64,000 bases of DNA from Aphanothece sacrum FPU1 (GCF_003864295.1 NZ_BDQK01000003.1:124001-188000), one strand, 5' to 3'. Shown: positions 30,085-39,118, numbered from the stretch's first letter. Notes: generated by a model not told the origin, from the letters alone. Numbers and translations are program-made.

Positions 30085-30396
30085 ATGATGAGTCTTAAAC
30101 TCCCTACTGAACTTCTGCAAACAGCGCAAATGACTGAAGCAGAAATGCTCAAAGAAATTGCTATAATGCTTTATCAGCAACAGCGTATTCACTTGGAACA
30201 AGCAGCCCAAATTAGTGGAATGGCAATCGATGATTTCTATCAATTGCTAATAGGTCGCAATCTCATTACGTTACCCACTGACCCCGACGACGAATCCAAC
30301 GAACTTATCCTCGCTAGTCTTAACACTTCCCTTCAACAAGCTAAAGAAGGCAAATTACATCCTATCTCTGAACTGTGGGATGACATTGATGTCTGA
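30085..30396 (+). CDS. Antitoxin of a RelE-type system (UPF0175-like N-terminus)
   Basis: 103 residues. The N-terminal 70 residues resemble UPF0175-type small DNA-binding proteins (LKLPTELLQTAQMTEAEMLK, then LEQAAQISGMAIDDFYQLL). The tail (ILASLNTSLQQAKEGKLHPI, then ELWDDID) is the kind that binds a RelE/ParE toxin. The downstream toxin frame overlaps its end by 7 bases at ATG 30390. Start at 30085, or 30088 one codon later. The antitoxin is intact although its partner is broken. Confidence 0.7.
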   Translation: MMSLKLPTELLQTAQMTEAEMLKEIAIMLYQQQRIHLEQAAQISGMAIDDFYQLLIGRNLITLPTDPDDESNELILASLNTSLQQAKEGKLHPISELWDDIDV

Positions 30397-30577
30397 AGAA
30401 ATCCCCGATCTTAAAATCTTTTTCTTCGATGATTTCAAAAGTAGACTTCGCACCCTTGCTAAACGTTATCGTAGCATTCGCAATGATCTACAACTGATTC
30501 TTATATATGCTAAATCTGACCAAACTGACATTACAACTAACCATATTCGAGATATTATCAATAAGTTTTACATCCTA
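30390..30577 (+). pseudogene. RelE/ParE-type toxin, internally deleted and cut by element D
   Basis: From ATG at 30390: MSEEIPDLKIFFFDDFKSRL then RTLAKRYRSIRND matches the start of RelE/ParE toxins, but LQLIL then joins directly to IYAKSDQTDITTNHIRDII, which is the C-terminal end of the family. The central ~45 residues with the catalytic sheet are absent. The last codons then run into multi-hairpin element D, which supplies an artificial stop at 30601. It should be inactive. Confidence 0.65.
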
Positions 30578-30765
30578 AGTTCTACCGAACTTAGGATGTA
30601 AAACGATTAAAAATTACAGGCTTAAACCCGATCGGGTTAAGCTATAGGAACTAAGCCTGGCTACCCAGGTTTAAAATTAGGCTGTGTAGACAGCCTTTGT
30701 GCTTATAGAATAAGGCTTTAGCCTGTATTGATTTATTAATTTGACATGACAAGTTCGGTAGAACC
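30578..30765. mobile_element. Multi-hairpin element, copy D (188 bp)
   Basis: Ends AGTTCTACCGAACTTAGGATG and, on the right, CAAGTTCGGTAGAACC. Internal stems: TTAAACCCGATCGGGTTAA, CCTGGCTACCCAGG, GGCTGTGTAGACAGCC and AGGCTTTAGCCT. Its closest relative is 39985-40173. Its left end fuses to the toxin fragment. No matching direct duplication was found at its borders. Confidence 0.7.
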
Positions 30766-30794
30766 ACAACTCTTAGATATTGCCTTGCTAGATG

Positions 30795-32510
30795 TTAATT
30801 CTTATTTAAAACTCTTGGAGAAGAAATAGCAGGGGTACTTCCTGGTCTTAAGCGGTTAAATACATCACTTAAAGGAACATCAGCATCAGCACCTACTAAA
30901 TAAAGAGTATTCGGTTCTTGACTAATATATTGTCCATAAGCTGAGGTTAAAAAGGGACGATAAGCCTCATTTTTAGAGACATAAACTTCAGCAAAACCCA
31001 CTAATATAGAATTCGCATATTCATCAAGAATTTGTTGTTTAGGAAGGGTTAAATCTGGAAAGGAATCAATCAAAGCTTTAATACTAGCATCCAATTGAGA
31101 AAAATTAACGTGAGCTTGTCCTTTTACTAACACTAAATATTTATCAGCCGTATTAACCCAGACAAATGCTTGTAATTGTTCAATGACAGCAGGAGTTGCA
31201 GGGTCACTACTTCCCGCTCCGATCATAACCGGAATTTTGACCTGATTTAATCCTTGTGACCCGAAAATAGCACTCGTAACCGGATTAATTACTAGGGCAG
31301 ATGTCACCCTTTCATCCCGAAAATTATACTCTTTACGGGGCAATTCTAAGGCTCGACATTGAAGCAATAAAGAAAGATTTGGCCCCCAAATTCTTCTACC
31401 ACAAACTTCTTCTAATTTCTTAAAATCAATGGGGGCCCCCGCAACAGCTAATGCACCATATCCCCCGAAAGAATGACCCATAACTCCGACATTTTTTAGC
31501 TCCAAACGTCCGCCAAATTCTCGATTATTACGCACTTCTAATTCATCAATAACATAACTAATATCTAAAGGACGATCAATAAATTCATTAACATTATATA
31601 GCTCTCTAGATAGACCTGCTAACATATTCTGTACCTGTTGAAAATCACTCCCAGGATGTTGAGGTAAAGCTACTAAATAACCATAAGATGCTAACTGTTT
31701 AGCGCGATCGCTAAAATCTTGGGGCCGAGAAGCTAACCCATGAGAAATGATAACTACTGGAATTTTACCTTCTGGAAACTTTTGAGGTTGGAATAATAAC
31801 ACATTAAATGTTCTTTGACGCTTCTCATCTTTGAGGGTTAGAACTCGTTCAGGTGCTACCCCATAGGGGCCCGGTTGACGAATATCAGGAAGGGTAGAAA
31901 AATTTACAGGAGTCTCTTTTTTGGCTTGTTGGGCTGATAATTCTCTCATTTCCTCGATAACTGAATCTGTTCCCCGTCCTAAAAGATCAACATAATCAGC
32001 AGTTTGCAAGATATCTTTTAAATTAAACTGCATATTAACCGGAAGATTATTAAGAACATTAAGTAGGGTTAGTCCTTCTTTTTGATCCAGTGCTGCTTTG
32101 ATCATTGCACCTCGTAGGGCAAACTTACCATTACGTCCCCCGCGAATTGAGATCAGATATCCTACTCTTTCTAAAATAGCTTCTCCAGTGGGAGTGTTGA
32201 GAAAACGAGACATTTGTACCGCATTAATGTCAGCGCGTGTGTTTAAGGCCTCTCGAAACAAAGCTTTTTGCTCGTCATCAACCCCTGCTAGACGCATATA
32301 ATCAGCTAATTCACGAGTAACCACCCCTTCTCTCGCAAAGGTGTCCAAGGAATCAATGCCTAAAGATATATTAATGGGGCCAAAAATAAAGTGCAATCTT
32401 TGGCCAGCTTGAAGGGGAAGTGCCGTTAAAATCGCCGCCAGGGTTCCTAAAGTTAACTGTTTGAAGGTTTTGCTCAATAAACGTTTTGGAAGCAATTTAT
32501 GGCTCAGCAT
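30795..32510 (-). CDS. Exported alpha/beta hydrolase with DUF1400 N-terminus
   Basis: 571 residues from ATG 32510. Signal peptide (MLSHKLLPKRLLSKTFKQL then hydrophobic LGTLAAILTALPLQA), DUF1400 cyanobacterial domain (about 40-190), then an alpha/beta-hydrolase fold of the lipase/PAF-acetylhydrolase kind with oxyanion region VVIISHGLASRPQDF and nucleophile Ser in GHSFGGYGALA. Substrate unknown; ester or lipid hydrolysis outside the cytoplasm is inferred. The frame stays open to 32657, but that stretch contains a hairpin repeat (GGGGGTTGGGTT...AACCCAAC) and precedes an ideal signal peptide, so I reject the longer start. Confidence 0.85.
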   Translation of the reverse strand: MLSHKLLPKRLLSKTFKQLTLGTLAAILTALPLQAGQRLHFIFGPINISLGIDSLDTFAREGVVTRELADYMRLAGVDDEQKALFREALNTRADINAVQMSRFLNTPTGEAILERVGYLISIRGGRNGKFALRGAMIKAALDQKEGLTLLNVLNNLPVNMQFNLKDILQTADYVDLLGRGTDSVIEEMRELSAQQAKKETPVNFSTLPDIRQPGPYGVAPERVLTLKDEKRQRTFNVLLFQPQKFPEGKIPVVIISHGLASRPQDFSDRAKQLASYGYLVALPQHPGSDFQQVQNMLAGLSRELYNVNEFIDRPLDISYVIDELEVRNNREFGGRLELKNVGVMGHSFGGYGALAVAGAPIDFKKLEEVCGRRIWGPNLSLLLQCRALELPRKEYNFRDERVTSALVINPVTSAIFGSQGLNQVKIPVMIGAGSSDPATPAVIEQLQAFVWVNTADKYLVLVKGQAHVNFSQLDASIKALIDSFPDLTLPKQQILDEYANSILVGFAEVYVSKNEAYRPFLTSAYGQYISQEPNTLYLVGADADVPLSDVFNRLRPGSTPAISSPRVLNKN

Positions 32511-32626
32511 AGTAGTTATCAGAGGCTTGTTGATTCTGTCCTCAAATACTATAACAGTAAGGGTTATCAAAAGAGTTACTTTCTTATAATTTCGAGTCCA
32601 AACAGCCATTAAATTGTTAAAATGGG

Positions 32627-32667
32627 GGTTGGGTTGAACGATAGTGAAACCCAACAAACCCCCTATG
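32627..32667. repeat. GGGGGTTGGGTT hairpin repeat upstream of the hydrolase
   Basis: GGGGGTTGGGTT and, after a short loop, AACCCAACAAACCCCC. A related hairpin (GTTGGGTTTCG...CAACCCAACC) occurs at 32885-32912, and another (GTAGGTTGGGG...AAACCCAAC) at 56976-57050. It forms part of the 541-bp gap before the Phd/RelE pair. Confidence 0.5.
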
Positions 32668-32763
32668 CTATCCCTCTTGCGTCAGAGTGGATTAAAACCC
32701 TGGTTTTTCCCTAGTTGAAATGACTTGCCTTCGTTAAAATCTCGTAAGATGACGGAAGATGGC

Positions 32764-32883
32764 TAAGCTGTTGTGCATTTAAACTGCTTATTGGTTAAAT
32801 TGAAGGAAATAGCTACAACTCTCTTTCTTTTTGCCTTTTGCCTTTTGCCTTGCTAATACGCATTTTAAATGCGTATTAGCTTA
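32764..32883. repeat. TAAGCT-type MITE-like repeat with TTTTGCC array (copy 3)
   Basis: Starts TAAGCTGTTGTGCATTTAAA and ends with the complement of TAAGCTAATACGCATTTAAAA. The interior has three TTTTGCC units in place of the GGGAGCA array of copy 1. The right end itself is a perfect palindrome (GCTAATACGCATTT/AAATGCGTATTAGC). No coding content. Confidence 0.5.
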
Positions 32884-33051
32884 TGTTGGGTTTCGTTCCT
32901 CAACCCAACCTACAAAAATTGATTATCCGTCAACAGTATTGTTGAACATTTTATGTCTTCAAATATACCTGACTCAGATAATAATATAAATCCTTTTAGA
33001 TTTTAGATTATAATTAAATTACATAAGGCAATCAAAATTAGGTAAATCGTT

Positions 33052-33342
33052 ATGATAAAAGTCAATGAAACAGTTAATTCTGATGAACTCTTAGCATTAG
33101 TTAAAAAAGCTGAAATTGAAGGAGAAAGAATCATTATAGAAAAAGAAGGTCAAGGAAAAGTTGCCATTATTAATTATGCAGATTTAGAATATTTAGAAGC
33201 TTTAGAAGATGCTAGAGATTCTGAATTATTACGTCAAGCAGTTGAAGAAAGCAAAGGCCAACCTAGTGTGACTTTTGATGAATTATTAGAAGAATTAGGT
33301 TTAAATATTGAAGATTTAACATCGGGAGATGAAGATGAATAA
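33052..33342 (+). CDS. Phd/YefM-type antitoxin
   Basis: 96 residues with the Phd/YefM fold signature: VNETVNSDELLALVKKAEIE, then ERIIIEKEGQGKVAIINYAD and YLEALEDARDSELLRQAVEE. It should dimerise, bind its own promoter, and neutralise the downstream RelE/ParE toxin with its acidic C-terminus (TSGDEDE). ATG at 33052; the toxin start overlaps its last codons. Confidence 0.85.
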   Translation: MIKVNETVNSDELLALVKKAEIEGERIIIEKEGQGKVAIINYADLEYLEALEDARDSELLRQAVEESKGQPSVTFDELLEELGLNIEDLTSGDEDE

Positions 33343-33604
33343 AGAATATTCATTTATCATTGAATCTTCTGCTAGAAAAAGTTTAAAAAATCTTCAACCA
33401 AAATTTATCAAGCAGATTGTTTTCAAAATATTTACCTTGCAAGATAATCCCTTTCCTCAAGACTGCAAAAAGTTAAAAGGGTATGAGAAAGGTTATCGAG
33501 TAGATCAAGGTGAATACCGAATTTTATACACAGTTGAGAATGATAAAATTAGAATATTTAAAATTGGTAAGCGTAATGATGATGAAGTATATCAAAATTT
33601 GTAA
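33335..33604 (+). CDS. RelE/ParE-family toxin
   Basis: 89 residues from ATG at 33335 (MNKEYSFIIESSARKSLKNL); an ATG six bases earlier is possible, but GGAG at 33324 is better spaced for 33335. The C-terminal half is typical: QDNPFPQDCKKLKGYEKGYR, then VDQGEYRILYTVENDKIRIF and KIGKRNDDEVY. RelE members cleave mRNA on ribosomes, while ParE members poison gyrase; the Arg/Lys/Tyr pattern (YRVDQGEYRILY, KIGKRND) favours a RelE-type RNase. It overlaps the antitoxin by 8 bases. Unlike the locus at 30.4 kb, it is intact. Confidence 0.85.
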   Translation: MNKEYSFIIESSARKSLKNLQPKFIKQIVFKIFTLQDNPFPQDCKKLKGYEKGYRVDQGEYRILYTVENDKIRIFKIGKRNDDEVYQNL

Positions 33605-33730
33605 GATTTATTTTTACTCGTCTTTAGTAAAACTATTGATGATATTGTAAAATCATAATAGAACTAAAATTATCGGTCATTAATTCTTTCCCATAATTCA
33701 GAAATAGGTCTAGTTTTACCTTGCTTAACA

Positions 33731-33881
33731 TAGACCTTAACTCTAAAGAGTTAAGCTATACAAACAAAGGTTGCCTACGCAACCTAGAATGAGCGTCCGC
33801 GCAGGCGGACTTAGTCTTTATAGGATAAGACATAAGGTCTGTCATTAATTATTAATTTAGCATAGTAAGTCCGATAGAACC
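33731..33881. repeat. Multi-hairpin element, copy C (inverted, one end lost)
   Basis: On the complement: GGTTCTATCGGACTTACTATGC, AGACCTTATGTCT, GTCCGCCTGCGCGGAC, GGTTGCGTAGGCAACC and CTTAACTCTTTAGAGTTAAG. It aligns with element A but ends after the last hairpin, so the second terminal repeat is missing. It lies between the RelE toxin and the GTPase gene and fills half of that gap. Confidence 0.7.
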
Positions 33882-33903
33882 ATATTTTCCATAATATCAA
33901 AGA

Positions 33904-35334
33904 CTAACTCCGTTTTAATTTAGCCCCTAATTCCCATTTAATACGATTAAGAATCGAGGTTTCATCTAAAGACAATAAAATACTTTTAACCACCGATTTC
34001 GGCCCATCTGGCCCCCAAGATGCACCATTAGCTAAATAACGTTTTGTTACCTGTCCAATCGCATAACAAGAAACCCCGGCCACACTACCTTGAGTAATAG
34101 CAACTGACACATAAGGAAACAAAGAAAATCCCCCCGTTGCTGGTGCAGCTAATCCTAACATTCCTTTGACAGAACTTAACCCCAAAGAAGCAAGAAACTC
34201 ACTGGCACTAATTCCCCCCATACTAACACCAATCTTTTGTAAAAGAGCGATCGCCCCTTGTTGAGTCATAGAGATACCATAAAGACGAGATAAACTTAAA
34301 ATCATGGCAACATCTATCACGGCCCCTGTTAATAAATCTATCACCGTCACAGGATTAAGAGCAATGGCCATTGCTTTAGTCATCACCGCTTTTTGTATTA
34401 ATTGATTAGCCGCATTTTCCCTAATTTCTAATTTTCTGGCGACAATTTGTTCATTAACTTCATCAGCATATAACATCGTATTAAGAGCAACTAAAGATTT
34501 ACCCTCTCGGTGCAAAATTTCTAAAATTTTCAGTTTTAAAGATTCAATCTGTGGCGTTCCTCTGAGTCTTTGTTGCTTAATATTTCCGCTTTTATCTTGT
34601 GTTACCTCTGTCACTAAAGGACAAGCCGCAATCATGACAATTTCATCAGCAGAAAGTAATTCTTTGACTCGATCATCCCTAATTTTTTCATAAATTGCTA
34701 AGCGATCAACTTCAGGATATTGATCAATTTTATTAAAAGCTAAAATCATCGGTTTTCCCGCTTCTCGTAATTGAGATAAAGCCTCAAACTCAACTTTTGT
34801 CATATCTCCCGCAATAATAAATAAGATTAAATCTACCTGTTTAGCCATCTGATGGGCTAACATTTCTCTCGTTTTTCCATCAATTTCATCAATACCAGGA
34901 GTATCAATTAATTGTATTTGAGAATTACCCCATCCCGATAAAACTAATCTTTGTACACCCTGTAAACTCTGATCTTCTTCTAACTTCCAATTAGCTGTAT
35001 CAATAGTTTGAGTTACACCATGAAGGGGCCCAGTTGCAAAAATAGATTGTCCTAATAAAGCATTTAAAACCGAAGATTTACCCCTACCTACCATACCAAA
35101 AGCAGCAATTTGTACGACTGATTGCTCTAATTTTTCTAACATTTCTGTTAGATGATCGAGTTCAAATTCTAAACCGATTTGTTCCTGAGAAGTTAAATCT
35201 AGACGATTAACCAAATTTCTCAAGGTATCTTGTGCTTGTTTATAGTTTAATTCTTCCTGAATCGCTTCAAAACTCAGAATAGTTTCATCTAAGTCTGAAA
35301 AATTCCATTGATCATCAAAAGTTGGCTCAGACAT
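33904..35334 (-). CDS. Era/dynamin-like GTPase with DUF697-type C-terminus
   Basis: 476 residues. GTPase motifs: G1 GMVGRGKS (80-87), G3 DTPGI (144-148) and G4 NKID (201-204). The C-terminal half (about 315-450) has several hydrophobic helices rich in Gly/Ala (VIDLLTGAVIDVAMILSL), characteristic of DUF697 proteins that associate with membranes. Cyanobacteria carry several such proteins, whose roles are poorly known; membrane or chloroplast-import-like functions have been proposed for relatives. ATG at 35334. A GTGGGTTA-type repeat sits upstream at 35512-35578. Confidence 0.85.
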   Translation of the reverse strand: MSEPTFDDQWNFSDLDETILSFEAIQEELNYKQAQDTLRNLVNRLDLTSQEQIGLEFELDHLTEMLEKLEQSVVQIAAFGMVGRGKSSVLNALLGQSIFATGPLHGVTQTIDTANWKLEEDQSLQGVQRLVLSGWGNSQIQLIDTPGIDEIDGKTREMLAHQMAKQVDLILFIIAGDMTKVEFEALSQLREAGKPMILAFNKIDQYPEVDRLAIYEKIRDDRVKELLSADEIVMIAACPLVTEVTQDKSGNIKQQRLRGTPQIESLKLKILEILHREGKSLVALNTMLYADEVNEQIVARKLEIRENAANQLIQKAVMTKAMAIALNPVTVIDLLTGAVIDVAMILSLSRLYGISMTQQGAIALLQKIGVSMGGISASEFLASLGLSSVKGMLGLAAPATGGFSLFPYVSVAITQGSVAGVSCYAIGQVTKRYLANGASWGPDGPKSVVKSILLSLDETSILNRIKWELGAKLKRS

Positions 35335-35511
35335 TCCCTAATTTATAGTAACAAGTGCATAATTCTATTATCAATCAAATGACAATATAAGTAAGTAGAC
35401 AAAATTAATTACACAAAAATAGAAGTTAGGGAACAATTAAGTTGCGATCGCCCCCTTGACTCTCCCGACATCTTGCTAGAAAATGTATGATAAGCTATAA
35501 TCTTTAATATA

Positions 35512-35578
35512 GTGGGTTAAGACGCGCCCTAAAACTTATTAGTTTGCCCTCAAAATCGTTGCTTCGTCTAACCCACCC
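35512..35578. repeat. GTGGGTTA-TAACCCAC dispersed repeat
   Basis: GTGGGTTAAGACGCGCC at the left and CTTCGTCTAACCCACC at the right form imperfect inverted ends. Related to 8825-9020 and 59436-59506. Intergenic, between the GTPase and GAF genes. Confidence 0.6.
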
Positions 35579-35600
35579 TAGGAATCATAAGCTTTAATTA

Positions 35601-36356
35601 TTATTTAATACGTTTTTTGTGACGTTCTAAACTATCTTGTAATAAGTTGAGGACTTCTGTTGCGCTCGCAATAACTTGATTGGGACTAAAACCAGCTTGA
35701 GCAAGTTCTTTATAGAAAGATTTGGCGACAATTTTAGCTAATTTTGTCGGATTAGAATGAAGTGCGACAGCAGGTTGTCGATTATTTTCGATAACATCTC
35801 TAATAACAGCAACTTCAACAAATTTTGAGCGCATAATAGTTTGTAATTGGGCTATTTGTAAAGATTTACCAACAAATAAAGCAAAAATTTCGACTATATC
35901 TAACTCATCTTCAACAAAGCTAGGTCGTTCTAAAGGAATACTAACATTAATTACTCCAACTACTTGTTGACTTAAAATAATAGGGACAGACATTAAACTA
36001 TTATGACCCTCATCGAGATAACGAGCATTAGTAACAAACTTAGATTGAGTAAGATCCTTAATTAATAGGGGTTCTCTCGTTGCTGCGACGTAACCAGCAA
36101 TGCCCTCATTAAGTTTAGTCACTTCTGCGTAAGCTGAAGTAGGTAAATTTCCGTAATGAGTAAATACTCGCAGATAGGGGTCATTGACGGAATCGTCAGA
36201 TTCATCAGAAAATAACATGATAGAACAACGTTGAGATCTCAAAATTTGGGCTGTCAGCTTAGCCGCCTCAGCTAAACCATTTTCTAAGTTAATCGGTTCT
36301 TCTAAGAGGTTAGATACCCGAACCAATTGAAACATAAAGTTATTATCGTCGTTCAT
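35601..36356 (-). CDS. GAF-domain protein
   Basis: 251 residues. One GAF domain (about 18-175) with AAKLTAQILRSQRCSIMLFS, then REPLLIKDLTQSKFV and MSVPIILSQQVVGVINVS. No chromophore-type Cys motif of phytochromes is evident, so it may bind a nucleotide or act as a dimer scaffold. The C-terminal 70 residues are helical with no output domain seen. ATG at 36356. It is divergent from the FHA-PAS-GGDEF-EAL gene (142 bp apart), suggesting a shared regulatory region and possibly a shared pathway. Confidence 0.85.
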   Translation of the reverse strand: MNDDNNFMFQLVRVSNLLEEPINLENGLAEAAKLTAQILRSQRCSIMLFSDESDDSVNDPYLRVFTHYGNLPTSAYAEVTKLNEGIAGYVAATREPLLIKDLTQSKFVTNARYLDEGHNSLMSVPIILSQQVVGVINVSIPLERPSFVEDELDIVEIFALFVGKSLQIAQLQTIMRSKFVEVAVIRDVIENNRQPAVALHSNPTKLAKIVAKSFYKELAQAGFSPNQVIASATEVLNLLQDSLERHKKRIK

Positions 36357-36497
36357 ATGTACTCTCCAGATAGTAAGTATACTTTAATACTTACCGATTT
36401 CCTTGAAAACGTTAAAAAATTTTTCTTGAGGTCATGTTAATTTAGGGAAGATTTTGGGAACATTAGAATTATAGCCCCTTACTCTTTATGAGTCGTG

Positions 36498-39017
36498 ATG
36501 AGTAATGTTTCAGAAGTTCGTCATATCTTAGTAATCGCTGACCAAAAATCACGAAGAATTGTTCCTTTAGCCCAGAGCAATTATTCTATTGGTCGTGATC
36601 CTAATAGTAGTATTTTATTGTATGATCGGCAAGTTTCTCGCCATCACGCCACCCTTTTACGAATTAATGATGTTCAAAATGAACAACCTTGTTACCGGAT
36701 AGTTGATGGAAATTTACAAGGAAAAAGAAGCACTAATGGAATTACCATTAATGGTAAATATTGTCTATCTCATGAATTACAACCAGGAGATTTAGTTCGC
36801 TTTGGGAGTAAGTCTCAAGCTAATTACTATGTGATTGCTAATTCTGAAGAATTAGATTTATTAAAACAGGGAAATAATCTAGGGAATAAAACTTCTGAAT
36901 CTAATCATTTAGATACTTTTCTTAACGATCATACGATCATGCCTTTAGAGGAACTTTTCATTGAAGATGAGGAAGAAAACCAAGAAACAATGAGGTTTGG
37001 CAAGGTTTGTCAAACAAATAAGCCTAGTCATCAAATTGATCTTTCTTCCTTAATTGATTCAAATCCTTATCCCATTATTGAGATAAATTTTCCTGAAAAA
37101 ATAACCTATATCAACCCAACAGCAAAAGTTAAATTTCCTGATCTCAATGAGGTTAAATTAGACCATCCTATTTTACAAGGACTGGTTTTAAATTCATCGG
37201 GAAAAGATGAAACTTACTTAGTGCGAGAAGTTAAAGTAGATGAAGATTATTATGAACAGCATATTTATTATGCAAAAGATAATAATTCCCTTATGACTTA
37301 TTTGTTTGATATTACTAAATATAAACAAAGAGAAGAAAAATTAAGAGCGAGTAAAGATCGTTATCGTTTGTTTCTTGAACAAGGAACAGAAGGAATTTTA
37401 TTAGTCGATAGACAAAGCAAAAATATTATTGAAGCAAATCAAGCTTATTGTAAATTATTAGGTTATAGTAGTGCCGAAATTATTGGTCTAAGTCTTTATG
37501 AATTAATTGCCTTAGAACGAGAAGTCATTAAACAAGAATTAGTTCTAGTTACCGCCGAAAAACCCTATATTATTAAAGAATCTCTCCATCGTCACCGTAA
37601 CGGTTCTTTAATTAGTGTTGCTGGAAAAATTAGTGAGACACTTTATCAAGGACAAGAAGTTTTTTGTTTGGTAATACGAGATATTTTAGAACGGAAACAA
37701 GCAGAAGAAAAACTGAAATATCAGTCTTTACATGATCCCTTAACTAATTTACCGAACCGTCTTTTATTAAATAAACAATTAGCGATTGCTTTAGCCCATG
37801 CTCAACGTCATCAACATCTCTTAGCGGTTATATTCCTTGATATTGACTCCTTTACTCATATTAATAATACCTTGGGTCATACCATTGGTGATCGGGTTTT
37901 ACAAAGCTTTGGAAAAAGACTAGAATCTTGTGTTAGGACTGGTGATACAGTATCAAGATGGGGAAGTGATGAATTTACCTTACTCTTACCTCAAATTAGC
38001 AATACAGAAGATACAATTAAACTCGCTCAACGAATTTTTGATAATCTACAACGTCCCTTTATTATCGAGGAACATCAATTAAAAATCAAGTGTAGTATCG
38101 GTATTGCGGTTTATCCTCAAGATGGAGAAAACTCAGAGATTTTACTGAAGAATGCTGATGCGGCGATGAATCGTACCAAAGAACAAGGACGGAATCATTA
38201 TCAATTTTATAGTCCTAATTTAACCGATGAATCTTCTCTATTATTAAGAATAGAAAGTCTCTTACATCAAGCAATTGAGAAAAAACAATTTTATTTACAT
38301 TATCAGCCCCAAATTAGCCTAGCAACAGGTAAAATAGTAGGAATGGAAGCCTTATTACGTTGGCAACATCCATCTTTAGGGGTCATTCCTCCGCAAAAAT
38401 TTATTCCTTTGGCCGAAAAGACCGATTTAATGTTACATATTAATAAATGGGTGCTGAAAACTGCTTGCGCTCAAAATCGTTCTTGGCAAAAAGACGGTTT
38501 ACCCTCCATACCCATTGCTGTTAACCTTTGTAGTCGGGAGTTTCAACAACCTAATCTAGCAGAAATTGTGGCTAGAGTTTTGGATGAAACCGCATTAGAC
38601 CCTCAGTGGTTAGAATTAGAAGTGACTGAGTTAACCTTAAGACAACATTTGAATTTAGCGCGTAAAACCCTCAAAGATTTACAAAATTTAGGGGTTCGTA
38701 TCGCTTTAGATGATTTTGGTCGCGGTTTTTCTTCTTTAGGCTATCTCAAACAATTTTCGTTCCGTACTCTTAAAATAGATCAAGAGTTTATTCGAGATTT
38801 TCGAGGAACATCAGAGGAAATGGGCTTAATTTCAGCCGTTTTAGCTATTGGACGCGGATTTAATATTCGAGTCGTGGCCGAAGGTGTGGAAACACCAGAA
38901 CAACTTCAGCTATTACGAGAAATTGACTGTCAAGAAGTACAAGGCTATTTATTTAGTTATCCTTTATCAGCAAAGGAGGCCACAGAATTTTTAGGAAAAA
39001 TGGCCAGAGAACCGTAA
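36498..39017 (+). CDS. FHA-PAS-GGDEF-EAL cyclic-di-GMP signalling protein
   Basis: 839 residues. Order: FHA domain (about 8-115, SIGRDPNSSILLYDRQVSRH), PAS-like region (about 180-275), PAS (about 285-400), GGDEF domain (about 408-570) and EAL domain (about 585-835). The GGDEF signature reads GSDEF (489-493), which may lower or abolish cyclase activity. The EAL domain keeps MEALLRW and DDFG, so phosphodiesterase activity is plausible. The FHA domain suggests recruitment to a phosphothreonine protein, perhaps a substrate of one of the Ser/Thr kinases. ATG at 36498; GTG three bases earlier is an alternative. Confidence 0.93.
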   Translation: MSNVSEVRHILVIADQKSRRIVPLAQSNYSIGRDPNSSILLYDRQVSRHHATLLRINDVQNEQPCYRIVDGNLQGKRSTNGITINGKYCLSHELQPGDLVRFGSKSQANYYVIANSEELDLLKQGNNLGNKTSESNHLDTFLNDHTIMPLEELFIEDEEENQETMRFGKVCQTNKPSHQIDLSSLIDSNPYPIIEINFPEKITYINPTAKVKFPDLNEVKLDHPILQGLVLNSSGKDETYLVREVKVDEDYYEQHIYYAKDNNSLMTYLFDITKYKQREEKLRASKDRYRLFLEQGTEGILLVDRQSKNIIEANQAYCKLLGYSSAEIIGLSLYELIALEREVIKQELVLVTAEKPYIIKESLHRHRNGSLISVAGKISETLYQGQEVFCLVIRDILERKQAEEKLKYQSLHDPLTNLPNRLLLNKQLAIALAHAQRHQHLLAVIFLDIDSFTHINNTLGHTIGDRVLQSFGKRLESCVRTGDTVSRWGSDEFTLLLPQISNTEDTIKLAQRIFDNLQRPFIIEEHQLKIKCSIGIAVYPQDGENSEILLKNADAAMNRTKEQGRNHYQFYSPNLTDESSLLLRIESLLHQAIEKKQFYLHYQPQISLATGKIVGMEALLRWQHPSLGVIPPQKFIPLAEKTDLMLHINKWVLKTACAQNRSWQKDGLPSIPIAVNLCSREFQQPNLAEIVARVLDETALDPQWLELEVTELTLRQHLNLARKTLKDLQNLGVRIALDDFGRGFSSLGYLKQFSFRTLKIDQEFIRDFRGTSEEMGLISAVLAIGRGFNIRVVAEGVETPEQLQLLREIDCQEVQGYLFSYPLSAKEATEFLGKMAREP

Positions 39018-39040
39018 ATATTGAATTGTTGAATAAACCT

Positions 39041-39118
39041 GGTTCTACGGGATTTGCTATGCTAAACTGATAATTAATAAAAAGCTAAAGCCCTTTCTCA
39101 TACCGCCTAAGCGGTTGC
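39041..39118. repeat. Multi-hairpin element, fragment F
   Basis: Starts GGTTCTACGGGATTTGCTAT, then GCTAAACTGATAATTAATAA and AAGCTAAAGCCCTTTCTC, like the left 60 bases of element A. It then diverges with an ACCGCCTAAGCGGT hairpin. It lies between the convergent EAL and sfsA genes. Confidence 0.55.

Noticed and set aside
32511-32657. Longer start of the DUF1400 hydrolase
   Set aside because: It would bury an ideal signal peptide starting at 32510 and run through a hairpin repeat.
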